Assembly: GCA_032622095.1 (NCBI GenBank) | Contig: CP136061.1 | Location: 8,648,447-8,712,446, forward strand | Direction of reading: 5' to 3' | DNA: 64,000 bases | From: Siphonodentalium dalli | Lineage: Eukaryota; Mollusca; Scaphopoda; Gadilida; Siphonodentaliidae | Shown here: positions 54,550-64,000 of the stretch, one piece after another | Layout of the letters: every line of letters begins with the position of its first letter | How positions within the stretch are numbered: position 1 is the first letter of the stretch | Program-made: the position numbers and the translations under genes | Notes under the pieces: generated by a model | What the model saw: the letters and a program-made list of their open reading frames with translations, nothing else | Databases searched by the model: none | Told to the model about the DNA's origin: nothing

Positions 54550-55700
54550 TTCTGGAGTTCCCGACGGGGGGGGGGGGGGGGGGTCGTGAGAAAATTTACA
54601 CATACAGGGCCCAAAATAAAATTTACAGCCCTTTTGCTACCCACCCACCCTTTTTGTACAAAATAATTATTTTTTTCCGCCTGATTTTATTGGACCCACC
54701 CCATAAAATAAGAAAAAAATCATTCAAGACCAAATCAAATAGATTAAAGGTAAGTTTTAAATTGGTCATACAATTGAAAAACTATCAACGGTTATGATGT
54801 TGTTTTCGACATTGAAAAATACATTTTTAAATAAAAAGTGTTTTATTCTACAGTATGCCCGAGTATGCACATATATTGTGAGGTAATATTTATAGTGCCA
54901 ATAAGCCAACATTGTGTTTAATTTTTACATAAATAGTCCAGTTACTAATTAATGACTTCTTCACTGTTGTTCCCAAAAAGGTGCCACCAACCATCATATC
55001 AGAACACCTTATAGTCATACCTGCAATGACAGCTATATAGTATATAAGTATCACTCTTAGGAACCAAATAAACATGCTGGCATGTTTATTTTTTAATTTG
55101 AGGTATTTTGTTAGCCAGCACTCTGCAGCACTAGTATTATTTGGTCGTTAGACATGCCAGAGTGACAATGCCAGCACTATCAGGCACTATTCAATATGAA
55201 TTTGAGGTGAAATACAAACCAGCACTCCTATTCAGTCATCACTTTTATTTGGCACTAGAGCGTGCTTTATCTTATACCTACATATGTTCTTAAGTGTTGG
55301 TTAAGGTCATAATCTATGTTAGAACATATTTATTAGTGAAAACAACTTAAAACAATGTCCATAATGTGGGTTGAAAAAAATTTGCACAAACAATTTTTTT
55401 CAGGCCTCTGAGATGCACCCAACCCGCCCGGTATAGGTATGTTTTTGGAAGATCTCCCCTGTATTACTTATATCTTATACCTACCCTGTTCCTAAGTGTA
55501 TGTAAAGGCCATAACCTGCCTTAGAACAAAATTATTAATGAATATATTTGAAAACAACTTAAAACAAGGGCAAAAATGTGAATAGAAATTTTTTTGCACA
55601 AACTCATTTTTTCGGGCCTCTTCGGACCCACCCACCCCGGCCCTGTATGATAACACCTTTGTGCGACCCCCACCCCCCCCCCCCCCCGTTCCAGACCAAA
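54550..55700. repeat. Poly-G/C dispersed repeats with a ~220-bp tandem duplication
   Basis: A 19-base G run at about 54565 and a C run at about 55671 bound AT-rich repeats. 55270-55430 (CTTATACCTACATATGTTC, TTTTTTTCAGGCCTC) is duplicated at 55480-55640 (CTTATACCTACCCTGTTC, TTTTTTCGGGCCTC). Run lengths may be inaccurate in the assembly. Confidence 0.7.
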
Positions 55701-58700
55701 CTTCCCATGGACCACCGGGGTCATCACTAGATGGGAGCTTGCCATTTTTTAAAGATTTTTGATGAAAAACATGGCCGGCGGTAGCCATCTTGTATTTTAC
55801 TCTTTACCCCAGCCACAAGACACATCCCTAATCTGATTGTCACCAAGCTTCATATGGATCCTTGGGGTGACATCTAGATTGGAGCTTGCCAAATATATCC
55901 AATGTCGCTAATTTAGTATTATTATAAAGACTACAATACTAATCTGGTGACAACTAATCGTAGTATTTCGTGTAACGTTTATTTTGCATGGAAATGTATC
56001 AATATCATGTTAACTTCGATCATTCGACAAAATCAGTTTACACTGCCCATCTAAATATGAAATCTGTAGACGCAGTAAACAAACGCTTAACAGAATAACA
56101 AACGATTTCTAGCTATCACTTACAATAGTATAATCCAAGCCGTCTATCATGTTACTCGCAGTGTATTTCGTGTAACGGAAGAATAATTTGATACGACTTA
56201 CTCATAGAAGATGTATGGTATATTATCAGATATGGTCGTTCATATCATAATAAGAGCACGAATTCGACATAGGCAATAAAAGCCGATTGTATTCAAAACT
56301 AACTGCGTTGTAGGTAACACTTCTACAGCCTATAACCATTCAAGTATTTCCGGTAACAATATTTAACATGAGACACTATCCCAGCGAATGGTAACTCATA
56401 GAAATATAACTTCTTCACTAAAAATCTAAATTAATAAGACACCCAACATTTTACACGTTATTCCACTTACAATATTGGTGCCTATATTTCAATGTAAGTT
56501 TGTATTTCCAGTAACAATACTGGTTATTCCAGTAATGGTTTTCCTCGTAACGAGACTCTTAATCTTAATTTGTTGTAGAGCACAGGGTGGGTCTTAAGTG
56601 AACCATCAGTCGCTATCACATTGTGGGACTCTGAGTCCAAACATCAGGCAGGGTCTATGGAAACACTAAGCCTACCTTAAAAGTCTTATATCTGTTTGTT
56701 TCGTCCTATGCTATTAAACGGAACACATCCAATATAACAGCACAACATGGAGACGACATCACAACACATCTATAGGCTCGAAATCCAACAACATAAAAAC
56801 TGCACATGCATGACATCACAACATCAGACATCAGACATCAAATCGGGAGATGAAGAGATGATGAGAGAGTGAATAATGACCCATTCTGGCCAATTTCTAG
56901 GAAAGCATAGGTCAGATGTCATTACGTAGTATTGATCTTATAACTGTATAAACATTCTTCGAGCATGAATACATATGGATAACCCTGAGTGCGTAATAAT
57001 GACGAGCGATGTTGACTGTTTGAACGCAAATTATCGACTGAGGAAAACGCGCGAAATAACGTTACCTGTGATTGGCTAAGACACAATAGCGTCTGACTGT
57101 TTTGGTCTCAGATTGGGCGCTGCATATTAGATAGAGAATAGACTAGTGGACAAGTTATTGGGCTAAGGTAAGAATATGAAATAGTAAAATGGAGGTCAGA
57201 AATGGAAATGGGAACGGGAAATGTATAGAACAGAATAGCGCGGAATGGAATGAAATGAACCAAGTACGCGAAATGAAATGCGATGCGGCTATAAAATGTA
57301 CATTAGTGAGTTAGGTTTCATAAGTTAGTTAGTATACATGTGTAGAATGTAATAAAGGCATATACTGTTTTGGTATATAAAATAGCACTGTCACAATATG
57401 TACTGCTATCAAAAACAAAATATCTCAATGATTTCTCTCTTAAGCGGGGAGAGTAACGTGGCAATCAAAATAACAAAGAAACATCTCATCAAAAATGAAT
57501 TAGAGATAATGAGGTCCCGGGTTATATCGATTAAATTCACGTTACATTTCAGATGTTTTTTGAAATATACGTTTATGTGTGCACCTACCTGATACGTAAT
57601 TTTTTCGCGACTGTTTATGAAAACGCCAAATCCGCGCACATTTTTTAACATATCATGCAGTATCATGTGTTCTCTATTTCATAAGGCAAGTGATGTCATT
57701 TACTATTAACATGGCGGGCCTATTATTTGGCTGCTATGCCACTTCGTTACATAAGAGATATTGAGTTGAGGGACAAGATGTAAACAACTAAATATATTCG
57801 GAGATCTTGGACATTGGTGGCATACGATTTATTATAATTAAGGGTAATGACCATTGTTCAATTATACATCAACGTTTTCATAATTATTTTGAACATTGTC
57901 TACAGACGGATGAGCAAACTCGAGGTTTTGAAATTGAAATGAGTTTAGTGGAAATTAAGCTATAAAGGTGACGGGTAGGCAGTGAATATACCGCTACACG
58001 ACATGTATACGGTGTGTATTCTACAGAACTCATTGCGGGTCATATATAAAATCATAATTTGTCAGCATGTATCTTGTCTGGAAGACGCTAGAATCAAAGG
58101 ACAAGAATATGGGCCATTATTGATGACTCAGATACGACGAACTTCATTACGGTACTTTCCCGCAATTCTATAGGCAAGCAAAAATAAAATGATATATGAC
58201 TGATAGCTAATATAGAGGCGGGGTGAGTGAAGCACTCACTTGTCACACGAAAGACAAAATACAAAGTAAAAATTACCACTCAATTTAACAATCCATGAAA
58301 AAATTACTTATACCCTAAATTATATAGAGCAATGCAATTACCAAAGACGATTTATCAGATTTCAGCTACACAATTATCACTCGATTAACTAAATATTCAC
58401 TGACGAGTAGTTACGGAACTATATGGTTCAATTGTTATGATCTTCAATTCAAACTTTGCGCTAAAGTTGTTATTTAGGGATCCAAAGTCTCATAATATCC
58501 TATTTGGTTTCAAATTTTTGGACTAAGATTACCATTAAATTTGAAAGTTTCAGGTACCAGTCGACGGGGCAGGATACAATTGAAGTTACCCAAACTTAGT
58601 TTTCGAATAACGTAGTACGTGATTATCAAATTAATTTTATTGCCCATTTACTCACGTGGGGTACCATAACTTGGGTTTGACATTTTCTGCTAAATTGAAA

Positions 58701-59140
58701 GATACACTTTGACATAGACATCAGTTGAAACCGTCTGGACACCGCATGATGTTATGTTGTTACATCGGATATTAGATATGTTACTATTTAGGAAGACACT
58801 GCATGCTCAATATGTACCAGTATATGTAAACGTACACCAGTATATGTAAACGTACAAAATACAAATTCCTTGAAGCGCAAACTCCCCCCAAATTACGTCA
58901 CATTACACTAAATAATCAATTCAATTGTACACTTTATCTTGGTGCTATTAATAGTGAATTCTGACTGGTGCTACTGTCGTGAATCGAATGTTTAATACAA
59001 ATAATTATATGTTGCTACATAGTTAACTTAGACATATTACATGTATGGGCCAGTGGTGTTAAAATGTCCATTTGATTTCTATTTCTCTAAAATGTGTAAC
59101 ACTCACTTGATATCTTTGTGGAGGAGCAATATATCGAGAA
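55701..59140. other. No gene seen
   Basis: AT-rich DNA with short frames and one 20-bp duplication (CCAGTATATGTAAACGTACA at 58818/58841). Confidence 0.4.
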
Positions 59141-59149
59141 TGTACCTGT

Positions 59150-59370
59150 AAAGGAGATACTATATTTGTCAATATATCGAAAACTATCCTGCAAAATAAA
59201 TAACAGAATTGTCAATATATCGAAAACAATCCTGTAAAATAAATAACAGTATTGTCAATATATCGAAAACTATGCTGTAAAATAAATAACATAATTATCA
59301 TTATATCGAAAACAATCCTGTAATGTAGATAACAGAATTATCAATATATTGAAAAGGATCCTGTAAAATA
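59150..59370. repeat. ~43-bp minisatellite, left block
   Basis: TTGTCAATATATCGAAAAC, then AATCCTGTAAAATAAATAAC, repeats about five times. The same unit reappears at 61230-61270, 62655-62755 and 63290-63440, so the insertions at 59.4-62.65 kb broke up one array. Confidence 0.85.
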
Positions 59371-59563
59371 TAATAATAATAATATTTGTATAGCGCTTAT
59401 CCCCAATAAGCGGACCCTAAGCGCTTGACATAAACATAAACATGAAATATAAATATGCACAATATCAAAGTCATTTTCTGAAACGCCGCGCAAACAAGTA
59501 AGTTTTCAATGACTTTTTAAATTCGTCAAGAGATGGTGACTCTTTTATATAATACTAGCAGGT
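59371..59563. repeat. Dispersed repeat with TAGCGCTTATCCCC / AAGCGCTTG inverted pair
   Basis: AATAATATTTGTATAGCGCT and TAAGCGCTTGACATAAACA form an inverted pair around a short loop. This motif is common in marine-animal repeat families as far as I know, but the family cannot be named here. Confidence 0.4.
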
Positions 59564-60482
59564 TAACCCGCCACTGGCGTGGTTCGTCTGAAAACATGCC
59601 TTTTTATATTGATTTTTTTTTTATTTTAAATTTTTTAAATTAATATTTTAATTTAATTTTTTTTTCAATGAGTTAAATCTGCCTTTTTAATTTTTGTATT
59701 TAAATTGTTTTTTTTTCAATGAGTTAATTCTGCTTTTTTAATGAAGAGAAATGATGGTACCCGTCCCTAAAAGAGATAAGATTTACGGTACATCGGGCGG
59801 AAAAACTGACCCGATGAAAATCTTCCCCGTTCCTAGGACCGACAGACTTAAGAATCACACAACACGCATTTTTTGTTTTCCAATGAGTTACTTCTGCCTA
59901 TGTAATCAAGAGAAATGGTGGTACCCGTCCGTAAAGGAGGTTTTGCGTCCGTAATTTCGTACGTAGGTGATCGTTTAGCAACGTCCAATTTATACCAACC
60001 AACCATTTTGACTTAATAAACTTGGGCTTTGGAGGTACCCGTCCCTAAAAGAGGTATGATTTACGCGGGCAGAAAAACTGACCGATGAAAAAAATCCCCA
60101 GTTCCTAGGAAGCTCTAAGTACGAAGGCAGACACAAGAATCACACAACACGTTCATGTCTTGATTCAGGAGCTCACGCGTTTGTGCAGACAAAAGAATCA
60201 CACTACGCGCATACGCTCTTTATCAACGACACTGCGGATATGAACGCTCTTTAACTATTAACGCGATTAACCCCGTAGTGCCGAGGACGGTGATTTTGAT
60301 GATTGGGAGTGGAGAATGAGTGTTCAGAGCTTCTCCAAAACGCCGCGACGACCATTCCCGTGGGTTTTGACCCTTAGATGGGAAGTTTGAGCCCACTAGG
60401 TGCAGCCGTTTTGGAGTCTATAAAGGACACATATATATACATATATATATATATATACGGAAGTCTCAAATTATATAGTAGA
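59564..60482 (+). mobile_element. CTAGCAGG repeat unit, copy 1
   Basis: Starts CTAGCAGGTTAACCCGCCAC, contains AAAACTGACCCGATGAAAAT and AAGAATCACACAACACGC twice, and ends AGTCTATAAAGGACACATAT, a TA run, then CGGAAGTC and ATATAGTAGA. Non-coding; unclassified dispersed element. The end style resembles non-LTR-derived units, but this is a guess. Confidence 0.65.
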
Positions 60483-61230
60483 CTAGCAGGTTAGCCCACC
60501 ACTGGCGAGGTTGGTCAGAAAGAAAAACTGACCCGATGAAAATCTCCCCCATTCCTAGGAACGACAGACATAAGAATCACACAACACTCATATTTTGTTT
60601 TTCAATGAGTTAATTCTGCCTTTTTAATCAAGAGAAATGATGGTACCCGTCCCTAAAAGAGGTATGATTTAAGGTGACCCGATGAAATTCTCCCCCCTTC
60701 CTAAAAACGACAGACATAAGAATCACCAACACGCATTTTTTGTTTCAAGAGAAATTATGGTACCCGTACATAAAAGAGGTATGATTCGATGAAAATCTCC
60801 CCAATTCCAAGGAACGACAGACATAAGAATCACACGACACGCATTTGTTGTTTTCCAATGAGTTAATTCTGCCTTTTTAATCACGATAAATGCATTCCGC
60901 CGTTCCGGTGCGTTTTGCATCCGTAGTTTCGCACGCATAGGTGACCGTTTAGCAACGCCGATGGCAATACAGAGCGTTACTCGGTTAACAACGCCAAATT
61001 TGGTCAATATAAAGAGCGTGACTGCCTTAACCCCTGCAGTGCCGAGGACCGTGATTTTGATGATTGGGAGTGGAGAACGGGTGCTCTGAGCTTCTCCAAA
61101 ACGCCGCGACGACGATTTCCGTGGGTTTTTACCCTTAGATGGGAAGTTTGAGCCCAATCGGTCCGCCACTTTCGAGTCTATAAAGGACACATATATTTAT
61201 ATATTTATATACGGAGTTCTCAAAATATAT
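60483..61230 (+). mobile_element. CTAGCAGG repeat unit, copy 2
   Basis: Directly abuts copy 1. Shares the start (CTAGCAGGTTAGCCCACCAC), GACAGACATAAGAATCAC blocks, AAAACGCCGCGACGA and the ATAAAGGACACATATA end. Confidence 0.65.
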
Positions 61231-61278
61231 AGTAGATAATTGTCAGTATATTGAAAACTATACTGTAAAATATATAAC

Positions 61279-61970
61279 ACTAGCAGGTTAGCCCGCCACT
61301 GGCGTGGTTCGTCTCATGGCTTTGTTCAAAAAATCAATTGCAACAGCTTCCGAGACACGTATGCTACACCTAGGTCAAATTTCGTCGAAATCCGCCAGTT
61401 TTACTCGATTTGACCTTTAATTGATCATTTTCAAGATCAAGGTCAGGTCGGGTCACAATTTAACCCGTCCATGACACTTCCCGTGGGTAGCAAAGTTGAG
61501 CTCAATCGGTTCGAGTCTATAAAGGACACACACATATATATAATTTGTGGGTACCCGTTTCAAGGTGAAGATCACCTCGGGCAGAAAAACTGACCCGATG
61601 AAAATCTCCCCCGTTCATAGGAAGCCCTAAGTACGTAAGAATCACACAACACGCTCATGTCTGGATACAGTCACGCTCACATGTGTACCCATACGTAAGA
61701 ATCACAGTACACGCATACGCTCTTTATCAATGACACTGTGGATACGAACGCTCTTTAACTATCAACGCGATTAACTTCACAGTGCCAATGACGGTCATTT
61801 TTGTGACTGGTGTGGAGAATGTGTGCTCTGAGCTTCTCCAAAAGGCGGTAAACACTGCCCGTGGATTTTTAACCTTAGATTGGAAGTTTGAGCTCAATCG
61901 GTCCAGCCGTTTTCCCGGCCATAGCTAACAGACAAACAAATAAATAGAAGTTCCAAAATATATATTAGAC
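61279..61970 (+). mobile_element. CTAGCAGG repeat unit, copy 3
   Basis: Starts CTAGCAGGTTAGCCCGCCAC with TCTCATGGCTTTGTTC next, and ends CGGCCATAGCTAACAGACAA before ATATATATTAGA. Preceded by one unit of the 43-bp array. Confidence 0.65.
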
Positions 61971-62655
61971 AAGCAGGTTAGCCCGCCACTGGCGTGGTTC
62001 GTCTCATGGCTTTGTTCGAAAAATCTTTTTTAATTTCTTTTAATTAATCAATTATTTTAATAAATTTTTGTTTCAATTCGTCGAAATCCGCCAGTTTTAC
62101 TCGATTTGACCTTCAATTGATCATTTTCAAGGTCAAGGTCAGGTCGGGGTCACAATTTAAACCGCCCATGACACTTCCCGTAGGTAGCAAGTTTGAGCTC
62201 AATCGGTTGGAGTCTATAAAGGACACATACATATATATCATTTGTGGGTACCCTTTTCAATGTGAAGATCACCTAGGTCGGAAAAACTGAGCCGATCCCC
62301 GTTCCTATGAAGCCCTATGCACGTAAGAATCACACAACACGCTCATGTCTGTATACCGACGCTGACGCCCGTGTACAGACGTAAGACTCACATTATGCAC
62401 ATACCATCTTTATCAACCACACAGCGGATAGGAACGCTCTTTAACTATCAACGCGATTAACCCCACCGTGCCAATGACGGTAATTTTTGTGACTGGGTGT
62501 GGATAATGGGTGCTCTGAGCTTGTCCAAAACGGCGGTAAACACTGCCCGTGTATTTTTAATCTTAGATTGGAAGTTTGAGCTCAATTGGTCCAGTCGTTT
62601 TCCCGGCCATAGCTAACACACAGACAGACACACAGAAGTCCCAAAATATATAGTA
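61971..62655 (+). mobile_element. CTAGCAGG repeat unit, copy 4
   Basis: Starts AAGCAGGTTAGCCCGCCACT directly after copy 3 and ends AGTCCCAAAATATATAGTAG. Most similar to copy 3 (TCGAAATCCGCCAGTTTTAC, GATCATTTTCAAG). Confidence 0.65.
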
Positions 62656-62755
62656 GATAATTATCAATATATAGCGAACGATCCTGTAAAATAGATAACA
62701 GAATAGTCAACATATCGAACACGATCATGTAAAATAGATAATATTATTATCCATC

Positions 62756-63133
62756 CCTTAACTAACATCTTTTCCGATTGGGGAAAAGCCGCCACGTGAT
62801 AATCCGAGAAAAAGCTATATTGGACTCCAGAATGTCATATTTGACTCCCAACTGTGCAATATCACTTTTTTGTTGGGACTCTGTGACGTCACGAATTACC
62901 TCTATTGCGCAATGAATCGGTGAAATTATGATGCGCGCGCAACATTGGTGGATTTAGCAGACGTTTCACTTCCGGATGGAGTTTTTTCAGTTGCGTGTTT
63001 ACTTAGAAATCATGCTTTCTGATCAACACGCAGACTTTTATAGTGAATTAAGTTGCGACAAATATCACAAATAACCACAAAAGTTTTATTACCAAAATTC
63101 GGATAACAGATGGATAATACAAATGTCATTCTG
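62756..63133. other. Unassigned insertion within the array
   Basis: Sequence unlike the flanking 43-bp repeat. It holds GTGACGTCACG (a palindromic CRE-like site, ~62882) and GCGCGCGC, but no gene. Confidence 0.4.
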
Positions 63134-63281
63134 CAATGTTGTATACAGTATGAGTTTTTCTTGAAGTCGTCCAGGTTGTGGTGAAAAGTCATATAAGACT
63201 CGACATTGCGAGTCTCGTCCAATATGACTTTTCACCATAACCTGGACTAGTACAAGAAAAACACAAACTGTACACAACATT
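63134..63281. repeat. Long hairpin, ~71-bp arms, 6-bp loop
   Basis: CAATGTTGTATACAGT ... AAAGTCATATAAGACTCG is mirrored by CGAGTCTCGTCCAATATGAC ... ACTGTACACAACATTG. Arms are about 85-90 percent matched by eye. Confidence 0.9.
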
Positions 63282-63439
63282 GTATAATACCTTTATATAA
63301 TTTCCATTATATCGATACTATCCTGTATATTTATCGATATGTCGAGAATAATCGTTTAAATATATAATAGAATTAACGACATATCGAGAGCAACCATGTA
63401 AAATAGAATAATATAATTGTCTATAGATCAACAGTAATC

Positions 63440-64000
63440 CTGTATAAAAGATAATAGATTATAGGGCCCTATGTCGATATAATCTGTAATATAGATAATA
63501 GATTATAGATTATAGATTATAGATAATAGGGCCCTATGTCGATATAATCTGCAATATAGATTATAGATACTAGATAATACATCATAAGGCCCTATGTCGA
63601 TATAATATGTAATATAGATTATAGAATATAAATAATAGATTATAGATTATAGATAATAGATCACAGGGCCCTATGTCGATATAATCTGCAATATAAATTG
63701 TAGATTATAGATTACTGGTTATAGGTAATAGATACATATAATAGATTATAGGCCCCTATGTCGATATGTAAAATAGATTATAGATTATAGGGCCCTATGT
63801 CGATATAATCTGTAATATAGATAATATATTATAGGGCCCTATGTCGATATAATCCTGTAAAATAGATAATAGATTATAGGGCCCTATGTCGATATAATAT
63901 GTAATATAGACAATAGAGTATAGGACCCTATGTCGATATGTAAAATAGATAATATATTATAGGGCCCTTGTCGATATAATCTGTAATATAGACAATAGAT
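63440..64000. repeat. ~45-60-bp array with GGGCCCTATGTCGATATAAT, ~10 units, running off the window
   Basis: GGGCCCTATGTCGATATAAT followed by CTGTAATATAGATAATAGAT and variable TTATAGA runs. The ATCGATAT and TGTAAAATAGATAA parts link it to the 43-bp array on its left, so it is probably a derived form. Confidence 0.9.

Noticed and set aside
60723-61190. 155-codon minus-strand ORF
   Set aside because: Lies in a non-coding dispersed repeat; the homologous stretch in the neighbouring copy (about 59900-60450) does not keep the frame.

Overview
This window is eukaryotic, AT-rich, repeat-dense DNA from an animal. The evidence is: phase-1 EGF exons with GT/AG borders and long introns on the minus strand, a CR1/L2-type LINE piece with a 2A-like motif, terminal-inverted-repeat DNA transposons with hAT- and Harbinger-type target-site duplications, vertebrate/invertebrate-type CTAACC telomere motifs, and many minisatellites. 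A marine invertebrate (perhaps a mollusc) fits, but nothing seen fixes the phylum.

Positions 1 to about 9,900 hold the 3' nine-tenths of a Ty3/gypsy-like LTR retrotransposon; its 5' LTR, gag and protease lie left of the window. Pol runs reverse transcriptase (frame of position 3), then RNase H, an unusually long linker, integrase and a complete PHD finger (frame of 1850). Downstream, where an env-like gene would sit, is a long third reading region (4722-9165). It encodes a Gly/Ser repeat section, a PKKRK nuclear-localisation-like motif, a full Tpt1/KptA RNA 2'-phosphotransferase domain with all four catalytic residues, a C2H2-like finger, an acidic repeat section, and a TATDN2-like TatD nuclease domain. 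Single-base indels and one stop split it into about five frames, and one more break lies inside pol. One of these indels can be read directly against an internal repeat copy (a lost G near 5271), so this copy looks recently and lightly decayed. A purine tract at about 9501-9515 followed by TGTGGTG marks a probable 3' LTR (about 9516-9891).

From 9.9 kb to 64 kb I see no complete host gene. Six EGF exons (20.2, 20.9, 22.7, 34.4, 49.5 and 51.3 kb, minus strand) belong to one or more Notch/fibropellin-like genes; four of them are recent duplicates. The rest is intronic or intergenic repeat: a 740-bp nested MITE, a hAT element inside another MITE (TSD CAATCAGA), a 57-bp palindrome-containing array, interstitial telomere repeats, double-hairpin foldback elements at 27.8, 45.0, 45.6 and 53.3 kb, three ~450-bp tandem units that run into an 11-bp array, a 28-bp array, a 76-bp satellite whose junction seems to have seeded a 14-bp array, a 1,406-bp Harbinger-like insertion (TSD TTA, 54-bp TIRs) splitting that satellite, and a ~43-bp array interrupted by four related CTAGCAGG units at the right end.

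The most notable object is the retroelement. It combines copy-and-paste machinery with a chromatin-reading PHD finger and two nucleic-acid-processing enzyme domains (RNA 2'-phosphotransferase/ADP-ribosyl chemistry and a metal-dependent nuclease).
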